NCBI RefSeq assembly: GCF_004798665.1
Contig: NZ_CP039292.1
Location: forward strand, 2,976,001 to 3,040,000
Origin: Actinomyces procaprae
GTDB taxonomy: Bacteria > Actinomycetota > Actinomycetes > Actinomycetales > Actinomycetaceae
DNA length: 64,000 bases
Direction of reading: 5' to 3'
Shown here one piece after another: positions 27,842 to 36,219 of the stretch. The stretch's first letter is position 1. Each line of letters opens with the position of its first letter. A program made the position numbers and the translations under genes. The notes under the pieces were generated by a model that was not told the DNA's origin, made no database searches, and was given only the letters and a program-made list of their open reading frames with translations.

Positions 27842-29158
27842 TCAGCCCTCAATGCCCATATCGGCCTTGCCCTCGTCATATGCGGAGCGCAGGTCGGCAA
27901 GAGCCTCGTCGCCGGTCTTGGAACCGTTGATGAGGGACTGCATGGCGGAGACGATCTGGTCGTAGAAGCCCGCCACCGGCCAGTCCGGGTAGAAGGCCAG
28001 GCCGTCCTGCTCGTTGATCTGAGCGAAGTTCTCGGTCATGGTGCGGGTCTTGTCGTCCTCAATGGTGGAGGGATCGCCACTCACCGGCAGCCCGCCCTTC
28101 TCACCAAGGATCGCCTGGACCTCATCGGACAGGGTGATGTCGATGAAGTCGTAGGCGAGCTCCTTGTTCTTGGCGTTGGTCGGCACCACCCACAGGTTCC
28201 CGGAGGAGCCCGGGAACAGTTCCGTGCCCGGGAAGAGGAACTGGTCCCAGTTCTTGTCGGCCATGTCCCCGACGATCCGCCCGAACCACCAGGAGCCGGA
28301 GACGAACATGGGATAGCTGCCGTTGATGAAGGCGGTGCCGGCATCCTCGGCGGTCAGGCCGGCGGAGTCGGCGGCGACGTACCCCTTGTCGATCCACTCC
28401 ACGAGCTTGTCGGTTCCGGCCTTGATCGGGTCGGCGCTCCAGTCGACGTCGTCCTCGAAGAGCTGGTAGGCGTTGACGAAGGAGCGGTCGGCGTGGGCCA
28501 GGACGAGCTGGTACCACAGCTGCCCCATGGGGTACTCCGAGCCGGCCTCGGCCAGCGGGATCTGCCCGGCGGCGACGAAGGCGTCGCACACGGCCTCGAA
28601 CTCCTTCAGGGTGGTCGGCACGCTCAGCCCCTGGGCGTCGAACATGTCCTGGTTGTAGTAGACGAATACGTACTCGCCGTAGTTGGGGACCCCGTACCAG
28701 TCGCCGTCGCCCATGAGGCCGTCCTCGGTGTAGCGGGCGGTGGTCTGCAGCGAGGCGGCGAGCTTGGCATCCCAGCCGCGTTCGGTCGCCTGCTCGGTCA
28801 GCGGCTCGATGAGTCCCTGGGAGGCGAGCTGCCCGGAGGTGGAGTTGCCCTTGTTGTACTCCATGATGTCCGGGACGTCGTCTCCCGTCAGCACGATCTT
28901 GGCGTTCTTCTGCAGCTGCTCGAAGGTCTGGTCCTCGATCCTGACAGTGACTTCGGGATGCTGCTCCTTGAAGATCTCCACGGCGCGGGCCCAGGCCTGC
29001 CCCATGGCGGAGTCGTCCGATTCGTAGTCCCAGATGGTGAAGGTGTCCGATCCCCCTCCGGATGACCCGGAGGAGCCGCAGGCGGACAGTGCCGGGCCGA
29101 GTAGTCCCGTGGTGGCTGCGGCGGCCAGGAGGGCGTTGAAGTTCCTGCGCTTCATCAT
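27842..29158 (-). CDS. Extracellular sugar-binding lipoprotein
   Basis: This is a 438-aa family 1 solute-binding protein. The N-terminus (KRRNFNALLAAAATT) leads to the lipobox ALSAC, so a lipidated Cys near residue 27 is followed by a Ser/Gly linker. It starts with two ATG codons; the upstream GAGGAAAC can serve as binding site. It is the first structural gene of the YicI operon and lies 100 bases after the LacI gene on the same strand, so regulator and transporter may be co-transcribed. Confidence 0.9.
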   Translation of the reverse strand: MMKRRNFNALLAAAATTGLLGPALSACGSSGSSGGGSDTFTIWDYESDDSAMGQAWARAVEIFKEQHPEVTVRIEDQTFEQLQKNAKIVLTGDDVPDIMEYNKGNSTSGQLASQGLIEPLTEQATERGWDAKLAASLQTTARYTEDGLMGDGDWYGVPNYGEYVFVYYNQDMFDAQGLSVPTTLKEFEAVCDAFVAAGQIPLAEAGSEYPMGQLWYQLVLAHADRSFVNAYQLFEDDVDWSADPIKAGTDKLVEWIDKGYVAADSAGLTAEDAGTAFINGSYPMFVSGSWWFGRIVGDMADKNWDQFLFPGTELFPGSSGNLWVVPTNAKNKELAYDFIDITLSDEVQAILGEKGGLPVSGDPSTIEDDKTRTMTENFAQINEQDGLAFYPDWPVAGFYDQIVSAMQSLINGSKTGDEALADLRSAYDEGKADMGIEG

Positions 29159-29258
29159 GATGTTTCCTCTTCGTTGAGTACGGTCACTCCACTGGGGAGT
29201 GGTGCTGGAGCCCGGCGCCGATTGACGTCGGGAGATTGTGGGTTTCAGCGGGCTGTAT

Positions 29259-30323
29259 TCAGCTGCTGCTCTTTTCGCGCGGATGGTTGCCGTCCAGGTC
29301 GGCTCCCGGGGCGGGGCCGAGGCTCTCGCCCTCGACCACCGAGCAGGTCACCAGCTGGTGGCAGTCGGCCGGGTCGAGGCGCTCGTCGAGGATGGCCAGC
29401 AGGGCACGGGTGGCGAAGGCTCCCATGCGCTCGCCGGGCGCATGCGTCGTCGTCAGGACGGGGGTGGTCATGGCACCGAGCGTCGGAGAGGAGACCGCGC
29501 CGACCACGGAGATATCCCGGGGAACCCTTAGTCCTTGCGCCTGCAGTCCGGTGAGCAGGCCGAGGGCCGCCATGTCATTCATGACCACTATGCCGGTGGG
29601 TGGCGAATCCTGTTCCATCAGCGTGCGGGCCACGGCCTGGCCGGCCTGAGGACTGGCGTCGCAGGCCAAGGCGAATGGCGTCAGCGCGCGGTGACTGACC
29701 GCCCGCAGGTACCCCTGTCGACCCCTGATCGCGGGCCCGTAGCCCGCCTCCGTCTGGGAGGCGGGACGCCCGATGAAGGCTATACGGCGGTGGCCGAGCC
29801 GATACAGCTCGCCGACGGCGTCGTCGACGGTGCGCTCGAAGTCGATGTCGACGTAGGCCAGGCCGGTCGGGTCCGCGGTGCGCCCAACCATGACGAATGG
29901 CAGCCGGGCCCGCTTGAGCGCGGCAACTCGCGGATCGTCGACTCCCACCTCGACCAGCAGCACGCCGTCGGCCTTGCCCTGCCGCACCAGGGCCACGAGT
30001 TCCGCACCCGCCACGGCATCCTCCAGGGGCCAGACGGCGAGGTTGTAGCCGTTGCGGGAGGCCTCGTGCTGCGCACCGCGAACGATCTCAAAGACGGTCT
30101 CGCCCATGGCGGTGTCGAAGCTGGGGAAGGTCATGGCCAGGGTGTGGGAGCGGCGGCTGGCCAGCCCGCGCGCCATGGCATTGGGTTGGTAGTTGAGCTC
30201 CTCCATGGCGGCGCGAATGCGGCGGGCGGTCTCCGGGGCCACCGGGCGGGCGCCGGACAGGGTGTAGGAGACGGTCGAGACGGCGACATTGGCCCTTCGG
30301 GCCACGTCCTGCATGGTGGCCAT
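29259..30323 (-). CDS. LacI-family regulator of the YicI operon
   Basis: This is a 354-aa LacI-type protein with the HTH MQDVARRANVAVSTVSYTLS at residues 4-23. I chose the ATG at 30323, which has GGGAGG six bases upstream; the open frame runs further upstream across the operator and is not coding there. It is the promoter-proximal gene of a same-strand group that continues with the binding protein, two permeases and YicI. It likely represses the whole group through the palindromes at 30478-30503. Confidence 0.88.
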   Translation of the reverse strand: MATMQDVARRANVAVSTVSYTLSGARPVAPETARRIRAAMEELNYQPNAMARGLASRRSHTLAMTFPSFDTAMGETVFEIVRGAQHEASRNGYNLAVWPLEDAVAGAELVALVRQGKADGVLLVEVGVDDPRVAALKRARLPFVMVGRTADPTGLAYVDIDFERTVDDAVGELYRLGHRRIAFIGRPASQTEAGYGPAIRGRQGYLRAVSHRALTPFALACDASPQAGQAVARTLMEQDSPPTGIVVMNDMAALGLLTGLQAQGLRVPRDISVVGAVSSPTLGAMTTPVLTTTHAPGERMGAFATRALLAILDERLDPADCHQLVTCSVVEGESLGPAPGADLDGNHPREKSSS

Positions 30324-30477
30324 GTACACCTCCCTGGTCTGCTCGACACCTCCGCGCTGCGGCGATGCCTTGGTCCTGTCCGGAAGACATCCGGGGCCGG
30401 CCCGGTGCTGCCCGACCTGGCCCGGCCTGCGCCCGCAAACCACTGCGAGCACCGGATCCTCACCGACATTCCGTTTT

Positions 30478-30503
30478 CGAAACGCTTCGTCGAAGCGCTT
30501 CGA
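30478..30503. promoter_or_regulatory. Double LacI-type operator
   Basis: TCGAAGCGCTTCGA (30490-30503) is a perfect 14-bp palindrome with central GC, and CGAAACGCTTCG (30478-30489) is a second copy with one mismatched pair, directly adjacent. They lie upstream of the LacI gene at 29259-30323 and fit the symmetry of LacI/CcpA-type sites. Confidence 0.7.
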
Positions 30504-30672
30504 TAAGTGTGCGGCACGCCTGCCGCGGGGGTCAACGAGAGCGGCGAAAGATCGAAATTTCGACTCGCACCGATCCACCCGTGTCGACCCGAGTGACACC
30601 GTCATGCCCGGCCGTCCACCGCCGTCCACGGCCACTGAGCAGGAGCACGGCAGCCACTGGGTGGACCTGTCT

Positions 30673-30678
30673 TAGCAT
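30673..30678 (+). promoter_or_regulatory. -10 box for a leaderless SorC-type regulator transcript
   Basis: TAGCAT matches TANNNT and ends 6 bases before the GTG at 30685. No Shine-Dalgarno is present, which favours a leaderless mRNA. Confidence 0.45.
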
Positions 30679-30684
30679 TGTGCT

Positions 30685-31641
30685 GTGGGCGAGGACAGCA
30701 CCCGGGGCGACGTCGAACTGCTGCTGCGGGTGGCACGCATGTACTACGAGCAGCACCTCACCCAGGTGGAGATCGCCCGCGAGGTCGGCTACTCCCGCCC
30801 CTCCGTCTCCCGTCTGCTCGCACGCGCCCGGGACCAGGGAATCGTGCACATCACCATCTCCCACCCTCTGGAACACGTGCTGTCGGTCGAGAAACGGCTG
30901 CGGGAGGCGTTGCCGCTCAAGGCCGTACGGGTCGCCGAGGTCGACGGGACCGATGTCATCGGCGCCGTCGGGCAAGCCGCCGCGGAGCTGTTGATCAACT
31001 CGGTCTCGAACGGACAGGTCGTGGCCGTCGGCAATGGACGCTCCATCCAAGCCGCCGCCCAGCGGATTCCGCAGATCCCCCGGGTCGACTGCACGATCGT
31101 CCAACTACTCGGTTCGATTCCCGGCGGTCTGCCGTCCTGGGGGCGTGATGCTCCGACCATCTGCACCCGCATCGCGTCCCAGCTCGGGGCGAAGGTCGCC
31201 CGCATGCCGGTGCCGCTGATCGTGGACAACCCCTCGCTGCTGCGGCCGCTCATGCGCGAGGAGAAGGTGGCCACCACACTGGCGTTGGCCGCCCGGGCGG
31301 ACGTGGCCCTCGTCGGTGTGGCCGGAGTGGGGGCGAAGGGCGCGGGCAACATCCTGGCGGAGTACCTGACCCCGGATGTGCGCGAGGCCATCCGTATCGG
31401 CGGAGCGGTCGGGCATATCCTCGATCACCACTACGATGCCGCCGGTCGCCCCGTGCCCACACCGCTGACCCCGCGCACCTTGGCGCTGCCGCTCGATGAG
31501 CTCAGGCGCATACCGCTGGTCATTGGGGCGGCCGGCGGCGAGGACAAGGTGGAGGCGATCGTCGGGGCAGTGCGCGGCGGTATCCTCAGCGCCCTGGCCA
31601 CCGACTACCAGACCGCTCTGTCGATCCTCGACTTCCTCTGA
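30685..31641 (+). CDS. SorC/DeoR-type sugar-binding transcriptional regulator
   Basis: This is a 318-aa protein with an N-terminal HTH (LTQVEIAREVGYSRPSVSRL, about residues 25-44) and a SorC-type sugar-phosphate-binding domain resembling a phosphosugar isomerase fold (VAVGNGRSIQAAAQ, ALVGVAGVG). GTG 30685 follows a -10-like box, so the transcript may be leaderless. It diverges from the LacI/YicI operon but could control a distant set such as the PTS/aldolase operon, which has no local regulator. The effector is unknown. Confidence 0.85.
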   Translation: MGEDSTRGDVELLLRVARMYYEQHLTQVEIAREVGYSRPSVSRLLARARDQGIVHITISHPLEHVLSVEKRLREALPLKAVRVAEVDGTDVIGAVGQAAAELLINSVSNGQVVAVGNGRSIQAAAQRIPQIPRVDCTIVQLLGSIPGGLPSWGRDAPTICTRIASQLGAKVARMPVPLIVDNPSLLRPLMREEKVATTLALAARADVALVGVAGVGAKGAGNILAEYLTPDVREAIRIGGAVGHILDHHYDAAGRPVPTPLTPRTLALPLDELRRIPLVIGAAGGEDKVEAIVGAVRGGILSALATDYQTALSILDFL

Positions 31642-32060
31642 GCCTTCCCCACGGATTCGGCTTGGGCAGTCTGCATGGGCGTACCGTGCCCGTTGCACAC
31701 ATGAACCGCTTTCCAGAACCCCGCGCTTCGCTACTTTTCGTTGAAATCACGGGAGTTTTCACATTCGTCCGCAAACGCGTTCCGAGGCTCCAGTGTGCAG
31801 CGAGGGGTCCGTTGCACACTGGAGCCTCGCAACCGGTTCGCGCTATAAGACGAAACCGCATGATTCCGCCGATTATCGCCACGGCATCCGACCCGATGTG
31901 TGCAACTCCCGGTTCCGCCCCGCCAACCGGCCACTGCCTGCGTTCGAGCCCAGCACGCGCCGCATTCGTGCGATGATGGCAGCGCCTCCACGGCGCAACC
32001 CCGGATCAACGCAGAAACCTCTGCCGGGGAGTGTGCACCGAGAGGAGGTGACCTCTGGGC
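31642..32060. other. Intergenic region with a perfect 17-bp inverted repeat
   Basis: I see no gene on either strand. CGAGGCTCCAGTGTGCA (31783-31799) and TGCACACTGGAGCCTCG (31813-31829) are perfectly complementary around a 13-base loop. The motif TTGCACAC or its complement recurs near 31691, 31812 and 31899, so the region may contain several binding sites or degenerate copies of one palindromic element. Confidence 0.6.
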
Positions 32061-32216
32061 ATGTCGAAGAACCGGAAGCGCCGACGCCACAGGGCCAAGG
32101 CGCCCAAGGGGATGAAGAGCAAGCAAAAGGCCCAGATCCGGCGGACCGTCGTCGAAACTGTTCCGCCGATGATCTGGGCCCTTGCGGCTCTGCTCAGCGT
32201 CCTGCAAGGCCGCTGA
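32061..32216 (+). CDS. Small basic protein with a hydrophobic C-terminus
   Basis: This is a 51-aa ORF starting at ATG 32061, preceded at 9 bases by GGAGGTGA, which is fully complementary to the 16S 3' end. The first 28 residues are extremely basic (MSKNRKRRRHRAKAPKGMK), followed by a hydrophobic stretch VVETVPPMIWALAALLSVL and the end QGR. It could be a small membrane-associated or nucleic-acid-binding protein; I recognise no family. An inverted repeat lies inside the gene (32130-32179). The strong initiation site is the main support. Confidence 0.6.
   Translation: MSKNRKRRRHRAKAPKGMKSKQKAQIRRTVVETVPPMIWALAALLSVLQGR
32130..32179 (+). repeat. Inverted repeat inside the small ORF
   Basis: GCCCAGATC (32130) plus CGGCGGA pairs with TCCGCCG plus GATCTGGGC (ending 32179), with two extra bases on one side. 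The stem lies within the coding sequence and could form in the mRNA, or mark a palindromic element from which the ORF was partly built. Confidence 0.5.
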
Positions 32217-32331
32217 GATCAACATCTCCGGATGTCTCCGGGGAGTCGGGCGGTTGCCGCCGCTCGGCTCCCTCCCACTATCTCATATCGTGAGTCAACG
32301 GCGCCAGTGGCTATCCCTCCGCGCAGGCGCA

Positions 32332-33285
32332 TTAGTCCGCCTGCGCCGACTCCGGGGCAGCGGCGCGCTTGCGGTGGTAGAGCAGGTAGGCGCCCACGCG
32401 CGCACGCAAGCTCGGGCGCACCTCCTGCGGCCAGCGGCGGGCGATGTAGGAGACGGCGTCGTCCACCTCGAGCCGCTGCGTGGAGTTGCCGACCCGCACC
32501 CACAGCTCTGTACCACCATTGCCCTTGGGCCCCTTCAAATACACGGGGGTGGGCGAGGGCGGAACCGTCACCCGGCACACCTCGCCCGACCCGTCGGTGG
32601 CCGGGGCGAAGTCCAGACGCGGCAGTGCGGCGGCGTTCGTTCCCAGTCGCACTCGCCACAGGCTGCGCAGGAACAGTTCGAAGCGGTCGGCGTCGGGCTG
32701 ACGCAGGGTCGCGTAGTCGGGATCGAGCCCGATCAGGCGCCCGTCGTCGTCGACGCCCAGCAGCAGCGTGCCGCCGCGGGAGTTGAGGAACGCGGCCACG
32801 GTCTTTGCGGCCACGGTCTCCATGGCGTCATCTCGCTTGCCGGTGTGCATGTTGACGCGGGCGGAGGACTTCAGTTCGAGCCGTTCCGATTCGCCCTGCC
32901 GGGCCACCGCGGCGATCGGCTCCAGCGGCGGCTCGTGCTGCAGCCGCGTAATCACCAGCGCGGTCACCCCCACCACCATCACCGCGACGATGACGGCGGA
33001 GGCAAGCATGCGCGGCGCCCACAGGTACTCCTCATTGAACAGCCAGGCGCCGCCGGCGAACCCGGCCCACAGGCCGATCAGGGCGGTGAGTGTAGCGGTG
33101 GAGGTCGAGATTCGGGCCCGACGCCGCACCAGGTGCGAGGCGACGCGCCCGGCCAGATAGGCGACCAACAGTGCCACCGGCTGAATGAGGACGGCGAACA
33201 GCAGCACCGGGCTGCGCGGGACCGCCGGCAGCGCGGTGACGGCAAGCGGCAAGGTGCCGATGAAGCCTGCGAGCATGGAGTGCAT
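32332..33285 (-). CDS. Membrane protein with C-terminal AlbA_2 (Schlafen-type) domain
   Basis: This is a 317-aa protein with about four N-terminal membrane segments (within residues 5-112) and a cytoplasmic C-terminal domain. The latter shows the AlbA_2 signature: ESERLELKSSARVN, then VAAFLNSRGGTLLLGVDDDG and LIGLDPDY. AlbA_2 domains are usually found in putative DNA-binding or helicase-related proteins and in Schlafen nucleases; linkage to a membrane anchor is less common. The start at ATG 33285 is the first of two close ATGs; the binding site is weak. The gene is flanked by unrelated genes on the same strand. Confidence 0.75.
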   Translation of the reverse strand: MHSMLAGFIGTLPLAVTALPAVPRSPVLLFAVLIQPVALLVAYLAGRVASHLVRRRARISTSTATLTALIGLWAGFAGGAWLFNEEYLWAPRMLASAVIVAVMVVGVTALVITRLQHEPPLEPIAAVARQGESERLELKSSARVNMHTGKRDDAMETVAAKTVAAFLNSRGGTLLLGVDDDGRLIGLDPDYATLRQPDADRFELFLRSLWRVRLGTNAAALPRLDFAPATDGSGEVCRVTVPPSPTPVYLKGPKGNGGTELWVRVGNSTQRLEVDDAVSYIARRWPQEVRPSLRARVGAYLLYHRKRAAAPESAQAD

Positions 33286-33413
33286 GGTGCCTCAGCGCAT
33301 ATGGCGGCCAGGGGACCGACATCCGCCCCGGCCGCACTCCGCTACGCGGCGCCCGCCCCGGCGCGTGGCGGGCTGCGCGTAGCGGCGACACCTATCCTGT
33401 CCCGGTGCCGCAT

Positions 33414-34472
33414 TCAGCCGCGGTCCCGCAGATGCCGAGCCAGCAGCGTCAAGTCGGCGGGGCTCAGCCGGTCGGCGGCGTTGAGGTGGTGCCAGAACGG
33501 GTAGGGCAGGCCGGTGGCACTGACCCGCTCCAGTCGCTGAAGTTCCTCGGCGGTGAGCTTCAACTCTGCTGCGGCGAGGTTCTGCCGCAGCTGTTCCTCG
33601 TTGCGCGCCCCGACGATCAGCGAGGTGACCGCGGGCTGGGCAAGCGTGTATGCCAGCGCAACCGCACTCGGGAAGACCCCGTGCCCGTCGGCAATTGCCA
33701 CGAGTTCATCCACAATATCGTAGAGGGTCTCGGCATCGTAGACCGGCGGCTCGTTCCAGCCCTCCACGTGGCGACTGCCTGCGGGCGCATCAACCCCGCG
33801 CCGATACTTGCCCGACAGCAGGCCGCCGGCCAGCGGGCTCCACACCAGGATGCCGATGCCCTGGTCCACCGCGGTGGGGATGATCTCGTGCTCGATGTCC
33901 CTGGTCTGAAGCGAGTAGTGCACCTGGTTGCTGACGAAGGGCGTCAGGCCGTTGCGGTCGGCGGTCCACAGGGACTTCATCAGGTGCCAGGCGGCGAAGT
34001 TGGAGCAGCCGATGTAGCGCACCTTGCCCGCGTGCACCAGGTCATCCAGGGCGGAGAGCGTCTCCTCCAGCGGCGTGATCCCGTCCCACTCGTGCACCTG
34101 GTAGAGGTCGATGTAGTCGGTGCCCAGGCGGCGCAGGCTGGCCTCCACACTGCGCACGATGTGGTGGCGGGACAGGCCGGCGTCGTTGGGTCCCTCCCCC
34201 ATGGGCATACGCACCTTGGTGGCGATCAAGACGTCATCGCGGTCGGCTCCGAGCGCCTTGCCGAGGATCTCCTCGGATAATCCGGCCGAGTAGATATCCG
34301 CGGTGTCGATCAGGTTCACGCCCGCGTCGCGGGCGATATCGATCTCCCGGCGCGCCCCGTCCACATCAATGTGGCCCACGTTGCGGGCGAACCCGGTGCC
34401 ACCGAACCCCATGGTGCCCAGCGTGATCGTGGAGACCCGCAGGCCGCTTCTTCCCAGCTGTCTGTATTCCAT
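33414..34472 (-). CDS. Aldo/keto reductase
   Basis: This is a 352-aa NADPH-dependent oxidoreductase with an AKR TIM barrel. The tetrad is visible as Asp and Tyr in LIDTADIYSAG, Lys in IATKVR and His in YQVHEWD; the cofactor region is near the C-terminus (LIVGARNEEQL). It follows dhaL by 67 bases on the same strand but has its own TANNNT box 6 bases before the ATG, so it may be transcribed alone. In this context it might reduce or oxidise a sugar or aldehyde made by the aldolase operon; this is inference. Confidence 0.88.
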   Translation of the reverse strand: MEYRQLGRSGLRVSTITLGTMGFGGTGFARNVGHIDVDGARREIDIARDAGVNLIDTADIYSAGLSEEILGKALGADRDDVLIATKVRMPMGEGPNDAGLSRHHIVRSVEASLRRLGTDYIDLYQVHEWDGITPLEETLSALDDLVHAGKVRYIGCSNFAAWHLMKSLWTADRNGLTPFVSNQVHYSLQTRDIEHEIIPTAVDQGIGILVWSPLAGGLLSGKYRRGVDAPAGSRHVEGWNEPPVYDAETLYDIVDELVAIADGHGVFPSAVALAYTLAQPAVTSLIVGARNEEQLRQNLAAAELKLTAEELQRLERVSATGLPYPFWHHLNAADRLSPADLTLLARHLRDRG

Positions 34473-34478
34473 GCCCCT

Positions 34479-34484
34479 ACGTTA
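34479..34484 (-). promoter_or_regulatory. -10 box for a leaderless aldo/keto reductase transcript
   Basis: Read on the minus strand, TAACGT ends 6 bases before the ATG at 34472. It matches TANNNT and the spacing seen before other genes in this window that lack a Shine-Dalgarno. Confidence 0.4.
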
Positions 34485-34539
34485 CGGCGGGATCCGCGGG
34501 GGTGGGAGGCCCTGCCAGTCCCCCGCGAATCCGCATCCT

Positions 34540-35178
34540 TCAGCCCGCCCAGGCCGCGGCGCCCTCGAAGATGAGGCGGCCGACGACGGAGCCGCCGTCA
34601 AGCACGCCGATGGACCGGGAGGCGGAGTAGGCGGCGCGCCCGTGGACGGCCTCCATCTTCCGCGTGGCCTCCGAGCCCTGCGCGGCCGCCTCGGCGGCGC
34701 GCGCCAGCAGCTCGCCCAGGGACGCCTGGCCGGCGGCGACGGCGCCGGCCCCCTCAGTCAGCGCCGCGGCCCCGGGCGCGAGCGCGTCCAGGATCGTCTT
34801 CTGCCCCGGCCTGGACTCGGCCTTGTCCATGATGGCGTCCACGCCCGCCTGCAGGGCCTGCGCGGCGGCGACCACGTCGGCCTCCGTCCTCCCGCGCAGG
34901 GTGCGGGCCATGCCCATCAGACCGAAGCTGAGGATGGTGCCCAGCGAGGACGGCGCGGCACCGTTGAGGGCCTCGGCTCCCCCGCGCAGCAGCTGTCCGA
35001 GGTCGGTCTGCTCCTGTCCGGCGAGGTAGGCGGCCAGGGCCCGGAAGCCGTCGTCCATGGAGATGCCCAGGTCGCCGTCGCCGTTGACCTGGTCGAGGGA
35101 GACCAGGTATTCCCGGTTGGCGGTCATCAAGGCGCTGATCTGTTCGGCGATCGCCGCCAGCGTTTCACGGTTCAGCAC
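34540..35178 (-). CDS. dhaL: Dihydroxyacetone kinase subunit L
   Basis: This is the nucleotide-binding subunit (212 aa, GTG start with GTGAGG upstream) of a dihydroxyacetone-type kinase. The Mg-binding aspartates appear in SLDQVNGDGDLG (Asp29, Asp34, Asp36), and the helical barrel motif SSLGTILSFGLMGMA is present. It follows dhaK by 7 bases. No DhaM phosphotransfer protein is encoded nearby, so either an ATP-dependent mechanism or a distant DhaM must be assumed. The substrate could be dihydroxyacetone or a related ketose such as erythrulose. Confidence 0.9.
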   Translation of the reverse strand: MLNRETLAAIAEQISALMTANREYLVSLDQVNGDGDLGISMDDGFRALAAYLAGQEQTDLGQLLRGGAEALNGAAPSSLGTILSFGLMGMARTLRGRTEADVVAAAQALQAGVDAIMDKAESRPGQKTILDALAPGAAALTEGAGAVAAGQASLGELLARAAEAAAQGSEATRKMEAVHGRAAYSASRSIGVLDGGSVVGRLIFEGAAAWAG

Positions 35179-35185
35179 GGCGGCC

Positions 35186-36193
35186 TCACTTGTTCGCGTT
35201 GGTGTAGAAGGGGGTGGAGGCGGGGGCCCGCAGCAGCTCCTTGAGCTCGGCGTCGAGTTTGAAGACGCTCACGGACAGGCCGGACATCTCCATGGAGGTG
35301 GCGAACTCGCCCACGTGCGGCATGACTACCGCCACGCCGCGCTCGGCCAGCAGCGCATGCACGGAGCGGTAGACGATCAGCTGCTCCTCCAGCGGGGTGG
35401 CGCCCAGACCGTTGACCATTACCGAGACCTCATCCCCGGCGGCCAGCGGCAGATCGGCCGTGATGGTCTCCAGCACGAGGGCGGCGATCTCCGCCGCCGT
35501 CATCATGGGGCGCACCTCGATACCGGCCTCCCCGTGAATGCCCATGCCGACCTCGATCTGTCCCTCCGCAATGGTGAAGGTCGGCTCGCCGACCTTGGGG
35601 ACGATGCACGGGGAGGTGGCCACACCCATGGTGCGGATATTGTCCAGGGCGCGGGCCGTGACGGCGGTGACCTCGTCGAGTGTCATCATCTGCGCGGCGG
35701 CCGCCCCGGCGATCTTGAAGGCGTAGACCAGTCCGGCCACGCCGCGGCGCTTGTCCGCCCGTTCCTTGGGGGAGCTGGCCACGTCGTCGCGGCCCAGCAG
35801 CTGCCGGGTCTCGATGTCGTCGAACTCGACGTCCTCGCAGGCCATGCGGAAGTTGAACACGTCGCCGTTGTAGTTGCCGTACAGGCACAGCACGCCGGCC
35901 CCGCGGTCGCAGGCACGGATCATGTCAGCCATCTTCTCGGCCGCCGGGGAGGCGAACACCTCGCCGACGGCGCAGCCGTCCAGCATGCCCTGGCCCACGT
36001 AGCCGAGGAACAGGGGCAGGTGCCCGCTGCCGCCGGCGGTGACCACGCCGACCTTGCCCGGCGCCGCGGGGTAGCGCGAGACGAGCACGCGCGGATCGCC
36101 GTCGAGCAGGCCCACGCGGTCGCCGTAGGCGGCCTCGATGCCCTCCATGGTGTCGCGCACGAAGGTGTCGGGGCGGTTGAGTATCTTCTTCAT
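35186..36193 (-). CDS. dhaK: Dihydroxyacetone kinase subunit K
   Basis: This is the substrate-binding subunit (335 aa), which attaches the ketose covalently through His220 in GMGIHGEAG. Other family motifs are TAGGSGHLPLFLGYVG and GNYNGDVFNF. The start is the ATG at 36193 with GGGAGAAG upstream; the longer frame overlaps the aldolase gene. Together with DhaL it forms a kinase directly downstream of a class II aldolase, which suggests that the aldolase, or a parallel route, yields an unphosphorylated ketose that needs phosphorylation. Confidence 0.93.
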   Translation of the reverse strand: MKKILNRPDTFVRDTMEGIEAAYGDRVGLLDGDPRVLVSRYPAAPGKVGVVTAGGSGHLPLFLGYVGQGMLDGCAVGEVFASPAAEKMADMIRACDRGAGVLCLYGNYNGDVFNFRMACEDVEFDDIETRQLLGRDDVASSPKERADKRRGVAGLVYAFKIAGAAAAQMMTLDEVTAVTARALDNIRTMGVATSPCIVPKVGEPTFTIAEGQIEVGMGIHGEAGIEVRPMMTAAEIAALVLETITADLPLAAGDEVSVMVNGLGATPLEEQLIVYRSVHALLAERGVAVVMPHVGEFATSMEMSGLSVSVFKLDAELKELLRAPASTPFYTNANK

Positions 36194-36219
36194 GTCTTCT
36201 CCCAGGATCCTGTCGGTGG

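Noticed and set aside
35186..36193. PTS-dependent DhaK/DhaL/DhaM system using the local EIIA
   Set aside because: The EIIA at 38708 is of the fructose/galactitol fold with its own EIIB partner, not the mannose-type DhaM.
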